64,000 nt of DNA from Amorphophallus konjac. Lineage: Eukaryota > Streptophyta > Magnoliopsida > Alismatales > Araceae. The notes beneath the pieces are model-generated. The model was not told the DNA's origin. It saw only the letters and a list, made by a program, of their open reading frames with translations, and ran no database searches. Shown one piece after another: positions 45,901-57,551 of this stretch. How positions within the stretch are numbered: the stretch's first letter is position 1; each line of letters begins with the position of its first letter. The stretch lies in contig CM040126.1 of the NCBI GenBank assembly GCA_022559845.1, forward strand, positions 124,534,886 to 124,598,885, read 5' to 3'. The position numbers were made by a program, and so were the translations under genes.

Positions 45901-46126
45901 CGCAGTCTTCAATTTCTTTATATGACGCTTGTCAAGGGGGCGTCAATTATGGAATTAGCACATGTTTGAACAGTCTTTAATTAAATGACGACTTGATCAG
46001 AGGCATTATTTACTTTGGCCTATTTATTGCATGTTTTTAAGTAGATATGAATTGGGCATTTAACATTAGTTTAATCTGTTAATCCATTTAGGATTTTATT
46101 TCTTTTAATTTATCAGGGTTGCTATA
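42979..46126 (-). repeat. Element 4 3' LTR
   Basis: The minus-strand TATA box TATAAATA lies at 45686-45693. Thirteen short quasi-palindromes occur at 44480-45100 and 45855-46015. A 119-codon sense frame lies at 45173-45532. Confidence 0.95.
45173..45532 (-). other. Leader ORF in the LTR of element 4
   Basis: 119 codons, sense orientation, starting about 155 bases downstream of the LTR TATA box. The second LTR has the same frame, equally long (52926-53285). The two differ mainly at amino-acid-changing positions, so I see no sign of selection. Ser/Leu-rich with no family resemblance; probably a chance upstream ORF. Confidence 0.3.
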
Positions 46127-46141
46127 CCCTTCCCCACTTAG
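46127..46141 (-). other. Polypurine tract of element 4
   Basis: TAAGTGGGGAAGGG on the minus strand directly before the 3' LTR. Confidence 0.85.
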
Positions 46142-46207
46142 AAGAATTTGGTCCCCAAATTCAATCGCATATATGTATAGACATGGAGGGTGCAGAGTAC
46201 GTACCAT

Positions 46208-49200
46208 TTAGAATAAGTCAGGGAATCGTTTCCCCATGGACTCCTCGATCTCCCATGTGGTTTCGTGCTTTGAGTATTTATTCCATTCCACCTTTAGCAT
46301 GGGAATTGTCTTATTTCTTAGTATACGAACTTCACGATCGAGGATCTTCATAGGTTTTTGTTCATATGTGAGATTCTTTTGAATCACCAGGTCTCCATGG
46401 TCGATGATATGTGACGGATCGTGCACATACTTTTTCAAAATGGATATGTGGAATACATTATGGACGTCGGATAATTGAGGAGGCAAAGCGATGCGGTAAG
46501 CAACCTCACCAACTCTTTCTAATACCTCAAAAGGTTCGGTAAACCTTGGTGTAAGCTTACCCTTAACACCAAATCTCCGAATTCCTTGTCCAGGGGATAT
46601 CTTAAGAAATACGTGGTCACCGACTTGGAATTCAAGATCTCTTCTTCTTGTATCAGCATAAGCCTTCTGTCTAGACTGAGCTACTAGGAGTCTCTCTCTA
46701 ATCATCTGAGTCTTTTCAGTGGTATCCCTTACCATGTCTGGGCCTAATAGTTGTTTCTCGCCAACTTCATCCCAGCACAAGGGTGATAGGCAACTCCTTC
46801 CGTATAAAGCTTCGAAAGGTGCCATCTGTATACTTGCCTGGTAGCTGTTGTTGTATGCAAATTCAACCAAAGGCAAGTGATCATGCCAACTTCCACCAAA
46901 ATCAATGATGCAAGCTCTGAGCATATCTTCTACTACCTGATTTGTTCTCTCTGTCTGACCATCCGTTTGAGGATGAAAATCAGTACTAAAGTTGAGTCTT
47001 GTCCCCAATGAATGTTATAGACCCTTCCAGAAATGAGACGTAAAATGAGGGTCTTGGTCAGATATGATTGAGACAGGTACTCCATGTAATCTGACTATCT
47101 CCTTAATGTATAATGTAGCATGGACGTCAATTGACCATCGGCTCTTGATTGGCAAGAAATGTGCCGACTTGGTTAATCGATCAATGATAACCCAAATTCC
47201 ATCATGTCCTCCTCTAGATTTAGATAGTCCCATAATGAAGTCCATACCGATATCCTCCCACTTCCACTTGGGAATATCAAGAGGATGTAGCTTACCGGGA
47301 GGCTTTTGGTGTTCCGTCTTGACTTGTTGGCAAGTGAGACAGCGAGATACGAAATGCGCTATTTCTCTTTTCATATTGGGCCACCAAAAGGTCCTTTTTA
47401 AATCTTGGTACATTTTGGTAGATCCTAGATGAATCGTGTATCTCGATCTGTAAGATTCATCTAAGATCTTCTACTTTAGCTCTAGACAATCTGGGATGCA
47501 ATTTCTATCTCTGAATAACAACCTTCCATCTGATGCTAATTTGAAATCAGATTGCTCTTCCATTTTTCCCTTGATTTCCACTAATATCGGGTCATTATCT
47601 TGCAGTCATTGTATCTCTAAGAGTAGATCTGGCTGTATGCTCATATGGGATAGTGTGACACACCTACTATCCTTGTCCATGCTTATATTAAGTTTAGAGA
47701 ATTGTTCTAGTAGCTTCCACTCTTGAATCATACAATTGGCTAATATTACTCTTGGCTTGCGACTGAGGGCATCAGCTACAAGATTACCCTTTCCAGGATG
47801 ATATTGTATTGTGAAGTCGAAGTCCTTGAGATATTCTAGCAAACGTCTTTGCCTCATATTCAACTCCTTCTGAGAGAAAAGATACTTGAGACTCTTGTGA
47901 TCAGAGTATACAGTGAACTACACTCCGTATAAGTAATGTCTCCAGATTTTCAATGCAAACACTACCGCAGCCAATTATAGATCATGTACTGGGTAGTTCT
48001 CTTCATGCTTCTTTAGCCGTCGAGATGAGTAAGCTATGACTCTCCCTTGCATTAAGACACATCCAAGACCAATGCCAGATGCATCGGTGTATACCTTGAA
48101 TTTCTCGCCTTCAGTTGGTAAAGCTAAAACCGGGGCAGTAGTTAGGTGATCTTTGAGGGCTTCGAAGCTTCCTTCACATTCCTTGCTCCATTCATAACGG
48201 ATCTCCTTGCGAGTCAGCCTAGTGAGTGGTGCGGCGATCTTGGAGAAATCTTTGATGAATCGCCTATAATAACCTGCAAGACCCAAGAAACTACATGTCT
48301 CGCTAGCATTGGTCGGTCTTTCCCAATTCTTCACAGCTTCAACCTTTGATGGATCTACGGATAAAGCATCCTTTGAAATCACATGTCCTAGGAAGGACAC
48401 TTCTTCCAGCTGGAATTCATATTTACTGAGCTTTGCATATAATTGGTTTGTCCTCAATATCTGTAATGCAATCCTCAAATGCTCCTCATGATCTTCCTTG
48501 GTCTTTGAACAAATCAATATATCATCAATGAAAACCACCACGAACTGATCTAGATGAGGACTATATATACTATTCATCAACTGCATAAAGGCAGCAGGGG
48601 CATTTGTTAGTCTAAAAGGCATAACAACAAATTCATAGTACCCATACCTGCTTCTTAACGCGGTCTTATAAATGTCCTCATCTTTGATCCTTAGTTGGTG
48701 ATATCCCGACCTGAGATCGATCTTCGAGAAATACTTGGATGCTGATATTTGATCAAATAACTCATCGATTCTCGGCAGTGGATACTTGTTTTTGATAGTG
48801 AGATGACTCAACTGTCGATAGTTGATGCATAACCTCCTGGATCCATCCTTTTTCTTTACAAATAGTACAGGTGCTCCCCATGGGGAAGTGCTTGGTCTAA
48901 TAAATCCTTTCTTAAGAAGTTCCATCAATTGTTCCTTTAACTCCTTGAGTTCAGCAAGGGACATCCTATAAGGTGCCTTAGAAATTGGACCAGCACTAGG
49001 GACCAAGTCGATAGTGAAGGCCACTTCTCTTTGTGGCGGTTGTCCAGGAAAATCTTCCGGAAACACATCCGGGAATTCTTGTACAACTGGAATGTCTTCT
49101 AGCTTAGTTTCCTTAGTTTCCTTAACGATGACAAAAGTAAGGAAAGATACACATCCTTTCCTTATTAGCTTGCTGGCTCGAAGAGCCGATATAAGAGGTG

Positions 49201-49440
49201 ACTTGTTCTGACTCTTAGGGCTAGCATAAACTAGTTTCGGAAACTCCTTGAAAGTAATCTTGCTGTTACGGTAATCAACAGTTGCCTGGTACTTGGATAA
49301 CCAATCAACTCCTAATATGATATCATAGTCCTTCATATCTAGGCATATGAGGTCGATAGGAAGGTTTCTTCCTTTAACCAAGACTTCACAATTTTGGTAA
49401 TGGTGAACAATATCGGCCTCGTTTCCAAGAGGAGTTGAAA
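46208..49440 (-). pseudogene. Element 4 RT, RNase H, integrase and chromodomain-like tail
   Basis: Minus strand, one frame. RT has [33 protein letters not shown] and the catalytic FIDD. RNase H begins [17 protein letters not shown]. Stops follow at 47975-47977 and three or more places between there and 47414. The integrase has CLTCQQVKTEHQ zinc residues, IGMDFIMGL, ISDQDPHF and DGQTERTNQ (D, D, E), with one stop between 47015 and 47008. The tail (ILDREVRILRNKTIPMLKVE, then TTWEIEESMGKRFPDLF) matches the chromodomain of Tekay-type elements, thought to guide insertion to heterochromatin. The natural stop is TAA 46208-46210. Confidence 0.92.
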
Positions 49441-50560
49441 TAACTAATCTTATCCATTCCGGTTCCATAGGTAATGGGTCAACAAACTTCTTGGAAATAA
49501 ATGAGTGCAATGCACCAGTATCAAATAAGACATATGTAGACTTGGAACAAACTTGCAGTGTACCTTCCACTAGTCCGCCTTCATCTTGTTCCGTCTCCTT
49601 AATAGCTTGGAGGCGTGCATTCTTCATCACCGGGCGTTTCCCATCACCGGCTTGATCATTAAGCAACGGGCAGTTAGGAATCCAATGACCACGGCTCTCA
49701 CAACGGAGACAAGCTCCAAGTTTCCTCCAACATTCTTCGGCCTTATGTTCGGCCTTGTCACAATGTTTACACACAACTTTAGAAGGTGTGGTGGTAATGG
49801 AGAAAGGTTTGGTCTTCTTGAACATTTGCTCTTGGGAGAGAGTTCCTCCATTATTTGGGCTCTTCTTGTTGAAATTAGGTTTGAAGGAACCAGAACTAGT
49901 GACCTGTTCCTTCTTATCTTTCCCACGAATCCTATCAGATAGTTTCGTGGCATCTTCTAATAACTGAGCTTGTCGTACCATCTCTGAATAGACTTGTATG
50001 TCCATCGATGCCAGCTATGTGATATATTGGGGCCTGAGCCCATTAAGAAATCTTCTAGCTTTCATCTTCTCGGTACTGACTAGATGTTTCGCATACCGGG
50101 ACAACATAGAGAATTGTGCTTCGTATTCAGCCACCGACAAAGATCGTTGCTTAAGTGCGGGGAACTCGGCAGCTTTCTTCTCTTGGACTCGGTCTGAGAA
50201 ATATTTATTGTTGAAATGTTCATCAAATTCCTCCCATGTAACCTGGCCTTGCTATAAGGTGGCTTCTACCGACTCCCACCAGCATCGGGCGTCTCTCTCT
50301 AGTTGGAATGTAGCTAATAAGACCTTTTCTTGGTCTGTGCATTGCATAACCCTGAAGATACGTTAAGTCTATCGGATCCAGTGCTCGGCATCATCTGGAT
50401 CAGTGGATCCCATGAACTTAGGAGGGTTCATGTTTCTAAAGCTTTGATGGAGATTTCCCGCTCCACGGTGCGCACCACCTTGTGCCACCTGTTGAAGTGC
50501 CTGCGTCATGCCTTGAATAGTACGTTGCATGTTACGCCACTGAGCACGTTCGGCAGCCAT
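49441..50560 (-). pseudogene. Element 4 Gag and protease
   Basis: ATG at 50560 (MAAERAQWRNMQRTIQGMTQ), then the Gag core (NPPKFMGSTDPDDAEHWI). Stops occur at 50369-50371, one or two codons later, near 50256 and at 50006-50008. The frame then stays open. Two CCHC zinc knuckles ([14 protein letters not shown] and [14 protein letters not shown]) precede the aspartic protease motif [14 protein letters not shown]. All pieces share one frame with pol, as expected for a chromovirus polyprotein. Confidence 0.9.
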
Positions 50561-50712
50561 TTTCCTACAAGGATTTTAGATAACTAATTAATATGAGATT
50601 CAACCAAGAATTGAGTATCTAGATTACCTTAACCCATGGTTCTACCCAATCTCACCGGTTAAAGATTTAAACCTATCCTTGGACTTGGGTTTCCTAGGAA
50701 TTGAATATCCTA

Positions 50713-50725
50713 GGCTCTGATACCA
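50713..50725 (-). other. Primer binding site of element 4
   Basis: TGGTATCAGAGCC on the minus strand, complementary to initiator tRNA-Met, seven bases inside the 5' LTR boundary. Confidence 0.9.
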
Positions 50726-50732
50726 CAAAAAC

Positions 50733-53700
50733 TGTCAAGCCCTGAGCGTGGAAGGAACCCGGAGGTGCGTGACGAGTTTATATCAATCATGTCAATCAGA
50801 GCGTTAGTGTATTTAACACAAAGATAGAACGTGTAAGAGTAAAGTAACCCAATCCTTTATTTCATCAAAACATTCAAAGTACTTCAATTACAATCCTCTG
50901 AAAGTACTAAGACTCAAATAAAATGAAAAGCACAATGAATGACTGAAGAAAATAAAAAATATAAGACTAGTAGACGCTTGGATAATTGGAGTAGCTCTAA
51001 TCTCGTCACTCTTGACTTTCCCCATCCGAAAGAGTTTCGTCCTCGGATTTACCTGAAAAATAAGGGAAAAACGCTATGTGAGCGAATGCTCAGTAGGGAT
51101 TATATCTCAAGAGCTAGCTTGCTTTAAGTAATTACATGTTACATGAAATGCAATAAGCTGTGCATGCTCACAAGAAACGACAATAGAGAGATTGTATTAC
51201 AAGAGATTAGAAAATGTATATCAAGTGATAGTGAGTGAACTAACAAGTCTTTCAAGAACTCATGTCAAGATAGCAAGATAATCAAGCACACATATCTATC
51301 ATGTCAAGTGATCATGTCATGTCAAGAATTGGCTATCATGTTTCAAGCAAGTACAATAAATACCCTTTTCGGGTCACACAAGTTATGTCATGTCAAGTCA
51401 AGTCAAGTACGAGATTTGTAGAATATCTATCAAGTTAGTCATGCACTTCGGTACAATGTCATACTGTGATCATTACAACTCCCATGGGCACTAGTACTTT
51501 CGGGTGCTCCCCCAGGACCAGATCGGGCCCTATATGCGCAGGCATTGATCATGTATTTTCGACATCCACTATAGTTATAGCCAATAGGGAATTTCAAAGG
51601 AACACTCTTGTAGGAAACTTTAAGCTATATCTTGTAGAATAGAATCACAAGGACTGAACATGATATGTAAGAACGATAATAACGGTATAATCATGATTGA
51701 CGATAAAACTAGGTGGAATCGGCTCCCTATCTTGGGTGCCATGACAATAAGAATAAGCGCTCATATAGAGATGGTCGATTGTTCTTTGTACATGATAAGG
51801 TAGATAGAATTAGTATCCATAAGTATGGCACATAATTCTTTAAGAAACATTAATGGCATGATTTCCCATTCCATAATTTTAAGAATATTCACATGACATC
51901 CACATAGCATGTCATGAGGGCCGGTATACCATGTTTCTTTAGAGTGACATGGAAATCAAGTAGTGTCATGGGTTTTGGTGGTACAACCTGCTCGGCTGTC
52001 TTGAGGGAATCCAAGGCTAGTGAAGTCTTATGGAGGTCTCTATGAAAAAGTTATCGGTCCAAAGGAACGGAATGTCCCATGGAGGGTTCATCTATCACCA
52101 AGAAATAGTGGGTAATCGATAAAACATCATGGAACGTGGGGCTATATTCACGGAATGGAATATAGTGCCAGTATACACAACCCAAGGTCAAGGGTTGCTG
52201 AAACACGAAAATCAAGAAATCAAGAGTTCAGTAAATTGACGCCTGAGCTTAATTCTTCATTTTCTAAATTGGCGCCCTTTTCAGGGTCGTCAGTTTATCA
52301 AATGACGACTGTTCACTCAGTCATTACATCCAGATTATGTAAATATTAATGTCTATAAACATTTTCAAATTTTGATTATTATCAAAATGACGCCTTTCAT
52401 GAAGGCTTCAATTCTGTAAACAGCGCCCTAGTCAGGGGCGTCATATATAAAATTAAAGGGCAGGGTATATGTCGTCATTTTAATATCCAGGAATATTATA
52501 AACATTTCTATAATTCACCGTTTATCGCTAAATTGGCGCTCGTGTATAGGGGCATTCATTCAATTGACGACCAAGCTACGGTCGTTATTTCTTTGTCATC
52601 TAATTTGCACCAGGTAGGTATAATCGTAGACACATGGTTTTTGAATTATTTTCAATCAAGAAACTAGGGACATTGACAGATAGAGAAAAATAGCAGGAAT
52701 TTATGGACATGATCATGCATTAGTTTACATATAAGGGTTCACAGTTATTAAATTTTGAATATTTTGTATTTATTAAATAACTAGACAATTGACGACTGTT
52801 TACACGGTCGTTAAATAAAATAGCGCGCTAGCTTGGGTCGCTATTTACTGTAAATGTAGAAATCAAAAATCTGATATCGGTGAACCATTCTACTGATCAC
52901 TATCAACCTATATGCATGCAGAGACTTAACATGATTTTGCATAGAGCTTGAGAAAACCTACCTTGGGTAATGATTCAGTTGACAGACGATGAAGAACGCG
53001 ATGAGAAATATAATATTCTGATACTCTGTTTTTAATAGAGATCTCGGCAGCAGCAATATGAGGAAGCTTGGATGAACTATCAAGAGCAACAGCTCTTATT
53101 AAAGGCAATATTAGTGCCCCTTCTATGGAGCTACAAGAAGATGATTTCAGCAACATCGCAATCCCCTTTAGGAAGAAAATAGAGAAGCAGAGGCTTCCCA
53201 TGTCAACATCAAAGTAGCTGTAGAACAAGGAAGAAGAAGAAGTTGAAGAACTCCTTAAGTTCTTCACGTACTGTGGAAGAAGCAATAGCAGAGAGAAGCT
53301 TTAGCCTCTCCACGATGCGTCCACGGCCAAAGGATGCACTTAGCCCGTTCTTCTGTTTAAGCGACAGAAGAAAACACAAGTAGCAGATCTTTTGTTTGAA
53401 GAATAAGAGCCAGCAGGTTGGCTCGACAGAAGGGTTGGTATTTATAGGAGAAGGAATCCTAATGGGTTCTAGGAGTTCGATTAGGACTAAAATTTCCTAG
53501 GTAGAATCCTTACTAAACTTAAATATCCACGTATCAATCCTTTTCTTAATCAAAACTTACCCAGTTAACATCCATGTTCGAACCAAACACCAACGGTTCT
53601 GTTTGTAAATGACGTCTAAGGTTGGGGCATTATTTTAAAATGATGCCTCTGTACACAGTCTTCAATTTCTTTATATGACGCTTGTCTAGGGGGCGTCAAT

Positions 53701-53879
53701 TATGGAATTAGCACCTATTTGAACAATCTTCAATTAAATGACGACTTGATCAGAGGCATTATTTACTTTGGCTTATTTAATACATGTTTTTAAGTAGATA
53801 TGAATTGGGCCTTCAACATTAGTTTAATTTTTTAATCCATTTAGGATTTTATTTCTTTTAATTTATCAGGGTTGCTACA
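50733..53879 (-). repeat. Element 4 5' LTR
   Basis: 3147 bp; TATA box on the minus strand at 53439-53446. The palindromes of the other LTR are all present (52230-52850 and 53605-53770). Confidence 0.95.
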
Positions 53880-54798
53880 GGCATCGTTGCTCCTCCTCCT
53901 CATTCCTCCGGTAGTCGGAAGAACCAGTGAAGTAATCTCGGACCGCACTGCTCGGTGCAACGCTCTGGCTCCTGCTAGCATCCGACCTCTTTCCCAGAAG
54001 TCGGAGGGCATCCTTCAGTCCCGTAATCACCCCCCTCATCTCAATAGCCTACACTCGGGACTAGTCTCGCTCGCTCCTCAGTCGGGCAACGTCTGCTCTG
54101 AGGCGCTCTATCTCCTCTTCATCAGCATGACGATGAGCCACTCCTGTGCCTAGTCGTGTCACCTCCTCACGAAGGTGAGTCACCTCCGCCACCTTTGCTC
54201 GCCACCGCTCCACCTTGGCCAAGGCCATGGTCAGCTCTCTCGCCTGCATTAGCATTCATCACAATTAGGCATTTGCATACCATAAGCATTTAAGTCAAAA
54301 TGGTCTCGGTTTAGTTTTCTTACCCTCTCCGCAAGAGTGGCCCCGGCCTCCTCAGCCTGAGCCACTGCCCGAGCAAAGTCCGCATCTCGCTCAACTCGGT
54401 CTCCCGCAGGCTGGGACGAAGAGGAAGGAGCATCTGGTCCGCGTCGCTGCGCTCCCTCAGCTCGCTGCATTTTAGAAGTCAAGGTCAGTCACATTCATCA
54501 TCATAAGCATAATTAAGTATGAGGTTCTCACCAGAAGATCCAGAGCATGCTGGAGCTCATCCCTCTGCTGTACGGTGGAGGGGAGGAGGCCCTGGAGCTC
54601 TGCTATCCTACCCTGGGGGTCTAGCTGTATATAACAAAACCATGGTGTCAATGCATATAGGAATAAGTTAATTAATTAAAGAGCATGAGTTTAGAATTCT
54701 TACCGGCCGACGGACGCCGTGGAACACCTGGTCACCGTACCTCCGCGCGTAGGCCTTCAGGTAGGCCTCATCGCTGTCAGCTCGGGCCCTCACCACCC
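53880..54798 (-). pseudogene. Gene B, four exons: coiled-coil protein antisense to element 3
   Basis: On the minus strand, exon 54798-54704 (cut by element 5) is followed by exons 54624-54532, 54464-54324 and 54243-53880. All are phase 0. The donors are GTAAGA, GTGAGA and GTAAGA; the acceptors are TATACAG, AATGCAG and AATGCAG. The joined protein reads SDEAYLKAYARRYGDQVFHG, IAELQGLLPSTVQQRDELQH, FARAVAQAEEAGATLAER and VAEVTHLREEVTRLG, a Glu/Arg-rich coiled coil. TAG codons at 54061-54063 and 54049-54051 (CAG-to-TAG type) interrupt the last exon. The frame then stays open across the element 4 insertion to 42885. The N-terminal part lies beyond element 5, outside the window. Function unknown; the position suggests a second antisense gene of element 3. 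Confidence 0.65.
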
Positions 54799-57537
54799 TG
54801 TTAGGGTCGGTGCGATGGATACAGAGGGGGGTGAATGTATCCCTCTACAAAATTGCCCAAATTAAAAACCTTAGAACACTCAGAGATGTGAATTGATAAC
54901 AAGTTCAGTTCTACCGAGACTGAAATATTGTGAAGTGTTCAACCAAACAGTAACTGTGCAATCAAACAGCTCAATGTGAATTTCTTTCGAAGACTTAACT
55001 TGCACAATCGGTGAACTTACTTCGGTACTAAATCGAACTCAAGCATTCATCAACCGTGAATGAAAAGCAATTAAATCGTGATCCTAACCATGCATCTAGC
55101 GGAAGCTAAGGAAGGCAATCAACCCACTGCATAGATGATTTTTTAGGTGGTTCGGTCCACAGACCTACGTCCACCCCTCACTCCAAACCGGAGTGAGGCT
55201 TCCACTAGCAAAAGCTAGAATCGCAGACTCAGTATGCAAACAGGTGTTGCCTAACAGCTTGACCAGGGGAACAACCTCCCCTCTTCCTCCAGACCGGAGG
55301 GAAACCACTAGTGACTACCCGTCACTAGCAACCAGAGACCGAAGTCTCTCTTCCTCCACCCAGGAGGGAACCCACTAGTGACTACCCGTCACTAGCAACC
55401 AGAGACCGAAGTCTCTCTTCCTCCACTCAGGAGAGAACCCACAAGTGACACCCAGCCACTTGCAACCGGAGACACCAGGTCTCTCTTCTCCTGAGTCCAC
55501 AGGAGGAACCCGACCTCAAACCAGAGAATCGGAAGAACAACGATGATCAAATAAAAATAAAAATAAGAAATGATAAAAACACAGCGACTGAAAGCTGTAA
55601 AGGATAATAACATAGATGTGGCTCTCATGGAACTGACTGGCATGGATTTGGTCCACGGTCCAGTAGATAGATCTTCAACAAAGTCTTCTTTCTTCTTCTC
55701 CACGAACTCTCTCTCTCTTTCTCTTTTTCTTCTTCTGCTTTCACACTCTGCCTCTCTGCTTCTCTTTCTTTTTCTTCTCACTGTCTACTCTTCTCTCTAC
55801 TCTTCTTCTTCTTCTTCTTCTCCTTCTTCACGAGCTCTCTGTCTCTCTTTCTTTCTCTTTCTCTTCTTCCCTCTTTTTCTTCTTCTGGATCGTGCAGGCT
55901 CTATCTCTGCTTCTATTTCGATCGATCTTCTTCTGAGGAAGAAGCTTAGTATATATAGTAGCAGCAGGTAGGGCGTGTGTCCTCCTCAGTTCCCGCCCTA
56001 ACACCTTGGCTGCGTGGCAGCATTTCAGCCTACAGGATGACACATGTCATGATCCTAGCTTCTTGGATCACGTGCCCTTCTCAATTTCCTCTCGAAGGAT
56101 ATACTTGCCACCTGAAGTGTGTACAGACTTCACCGAAGAGTGTTCAGACTTTTGGGATGTAATGTAGACTGCATTTAACAAAGTGTGTACATTAAAACTG
56201 GATGCACAAACTTACTGATGCATCTTTATACAGACTGCAACGAACCCTGCACAGACTTCATTCATGCAAGCAAGACAGTGCATATAGAACACGGGCTGTA
56301 CTGACTTGGTCAAGTGAACCAATGGAGGTTATACAGACTGTGTATTAGCGTGAAGCAACTGAATGCACTGATTATGCTTATGAATGTATAAACTTGATAG
56401 CATGTAATGCAGTATGCATATGTGAGAAAGTATGAACAACGAGAATGAATGCACGGACATTTCATTCACAAGTGTACAGACTTTGAATGCATGTGATGCA
56501 GACAACAAGTGTAACGATGCATGCACAAGACGATGTACAGACTTGGTCTTGCGACCACGGGCTGTACAGACTTTGAGAAACGATGCATAGACTTTGTGAG
56601 CATGCGAAGGACGTTGTACAGACTTTGAAGCATGTGAACACGGCGCTGTACAGACTTGAATGCTCCATGCACAAAGATGCTAAGTGAGACGCTAAGTGAG
56701 ACGAACACGGCGATGTGCAGACTTTGTGTATGCTGTAAACACACGATGTATAGACTTGTTCAATTATCAACTGGTGGATGTACATACTTTGCATATGCAC
56801 ATGAGACGCTGAGTGAGACGGAGCAATGTATAGACTTAGCCGATGCAATGTTCACACGACCTTAGACGCTAAGTGAGATGATGGAGTTGTATGCATATGA
56901 TGTACAAACTTTATATGCATAAGGCACATGATGCAACAATGTATAGACTTGAAGAAATGCATGCAGCGATGTACAGACTTAGTGAAACGATGCATGGTAT
57001 AGACTTAGAGCGAAGGAGTGCACAAATGCAGATAGCAAGGTATATACATTACAAATGGATGCACTGACATGCCAATGTATAGAGTTGGCGTTTGTGCAGC
57101 TAGCCATTGTATAGACTTTGCATTATGAAGCACACAAACTATACAAACTTGATAGGATGCATTGATGTACAGACTTGACCGTTTACGTGCATGAGAAAAC
57201 AATGTACAGACTTGTTGTAATGACTGTATAGACTCTACATGCGTGTTACATCAATGCACCGAGGTCATATGACAGATGAACACTTAAAGCAAATGATGCA
57301 TAGACCTTAAAGATTTGAGAGTAGACAGAGCATTACCTGATCTGACTGTGCACTGATCTTACCTATCACTGGTTGACTTTTGACTTGAGTTGACTTCATG
57401 ACCTGTGAGTCATCTTTAAACCTGTTCTGATAGTTTCTCATAATACATTAGGATTATGTCATCAAGGATGTACATGTAAACATAATGAGACATAAAATTG
57501 TCATCATCAAAACCCTAGAACCACAAGGAACACAACA
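54799..57537 (-). repeat. Element 5 3' LTR
   Basis: 2739 bp, ending ACAACA. The minus-strand TATA box TATATATA lies at 55950-55957. It contains tandem copies of a block with CCACTAGTGACTACCCGTCA (55270-55460), a long pyrimidine tract (55675-55880) and about 28 copies of a GTAYAGACTT motif (56110-57300). Confidence 0.93.
55392..55781 (-). other. Leader ORF in the LTR of element 5
   Basis: 129 codons, sense orientation, about 170 bases after the LTR TATA box. The other LTR carries the same uninterrupted frame (62715-63104). The start is very basic (MRRKRKRS) because of the pyrimidine tract on the other strand, followed by one hydrophobic stretch (VFIISYFYFYLIIVV). About ten residues differ between the copies, so conservation is not shown. 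Confidence 0.3.
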
Positions 57538-57551
57538 ATCTCCCCATTTTT
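57538..57551 (-). other. Polypurine tract of element 5
   Basis: AAAAATGGGGAGAT on the minus strand before the LTR start TGTTGTGTTCC. An extra tract AAAGGGGGAGAA lies at 57717-57730. Confidence 0.85.

Larger units (their letters stand above)
42979..53879 (-). mobile_element. Element 4: Ty3/gypsy chromovirus (Tekay/Del-like), full length
   Basis: LTRs 42979-46126 (3148 bp) and 50733-53879 (3147 bp) begin TGTCA and end GCTACA (GCTATA in the left copy). The target duplications are GGCGT (42974-42978) and GGCAT (53880-53884), differing by one CpG change. Gag-pol is on the minus strand in a single frame without frameshifts but with several stops. An iMet primer site adjoins the right LTR and a polypurine tract the left LTR. 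Long LTRs and a chromodomain-like C-terminus place it near Tekay/Del. By eye the LTRs differ at a few per cent of positions. Confidence 0.95.

Noticed and set aside
55570..55971. 133-codon plus-strand Ser/Leu/Phe-rich frame (also 62941-63291)
   Set aside because: Caused by the pyrimidine tract in the element 5 LTR.
56462..57202. Minus-strand frames with repeated KSVQ/SLYN text
   Set aside because: Translations of the repeated GTAYAGACTT motif in the LTR.
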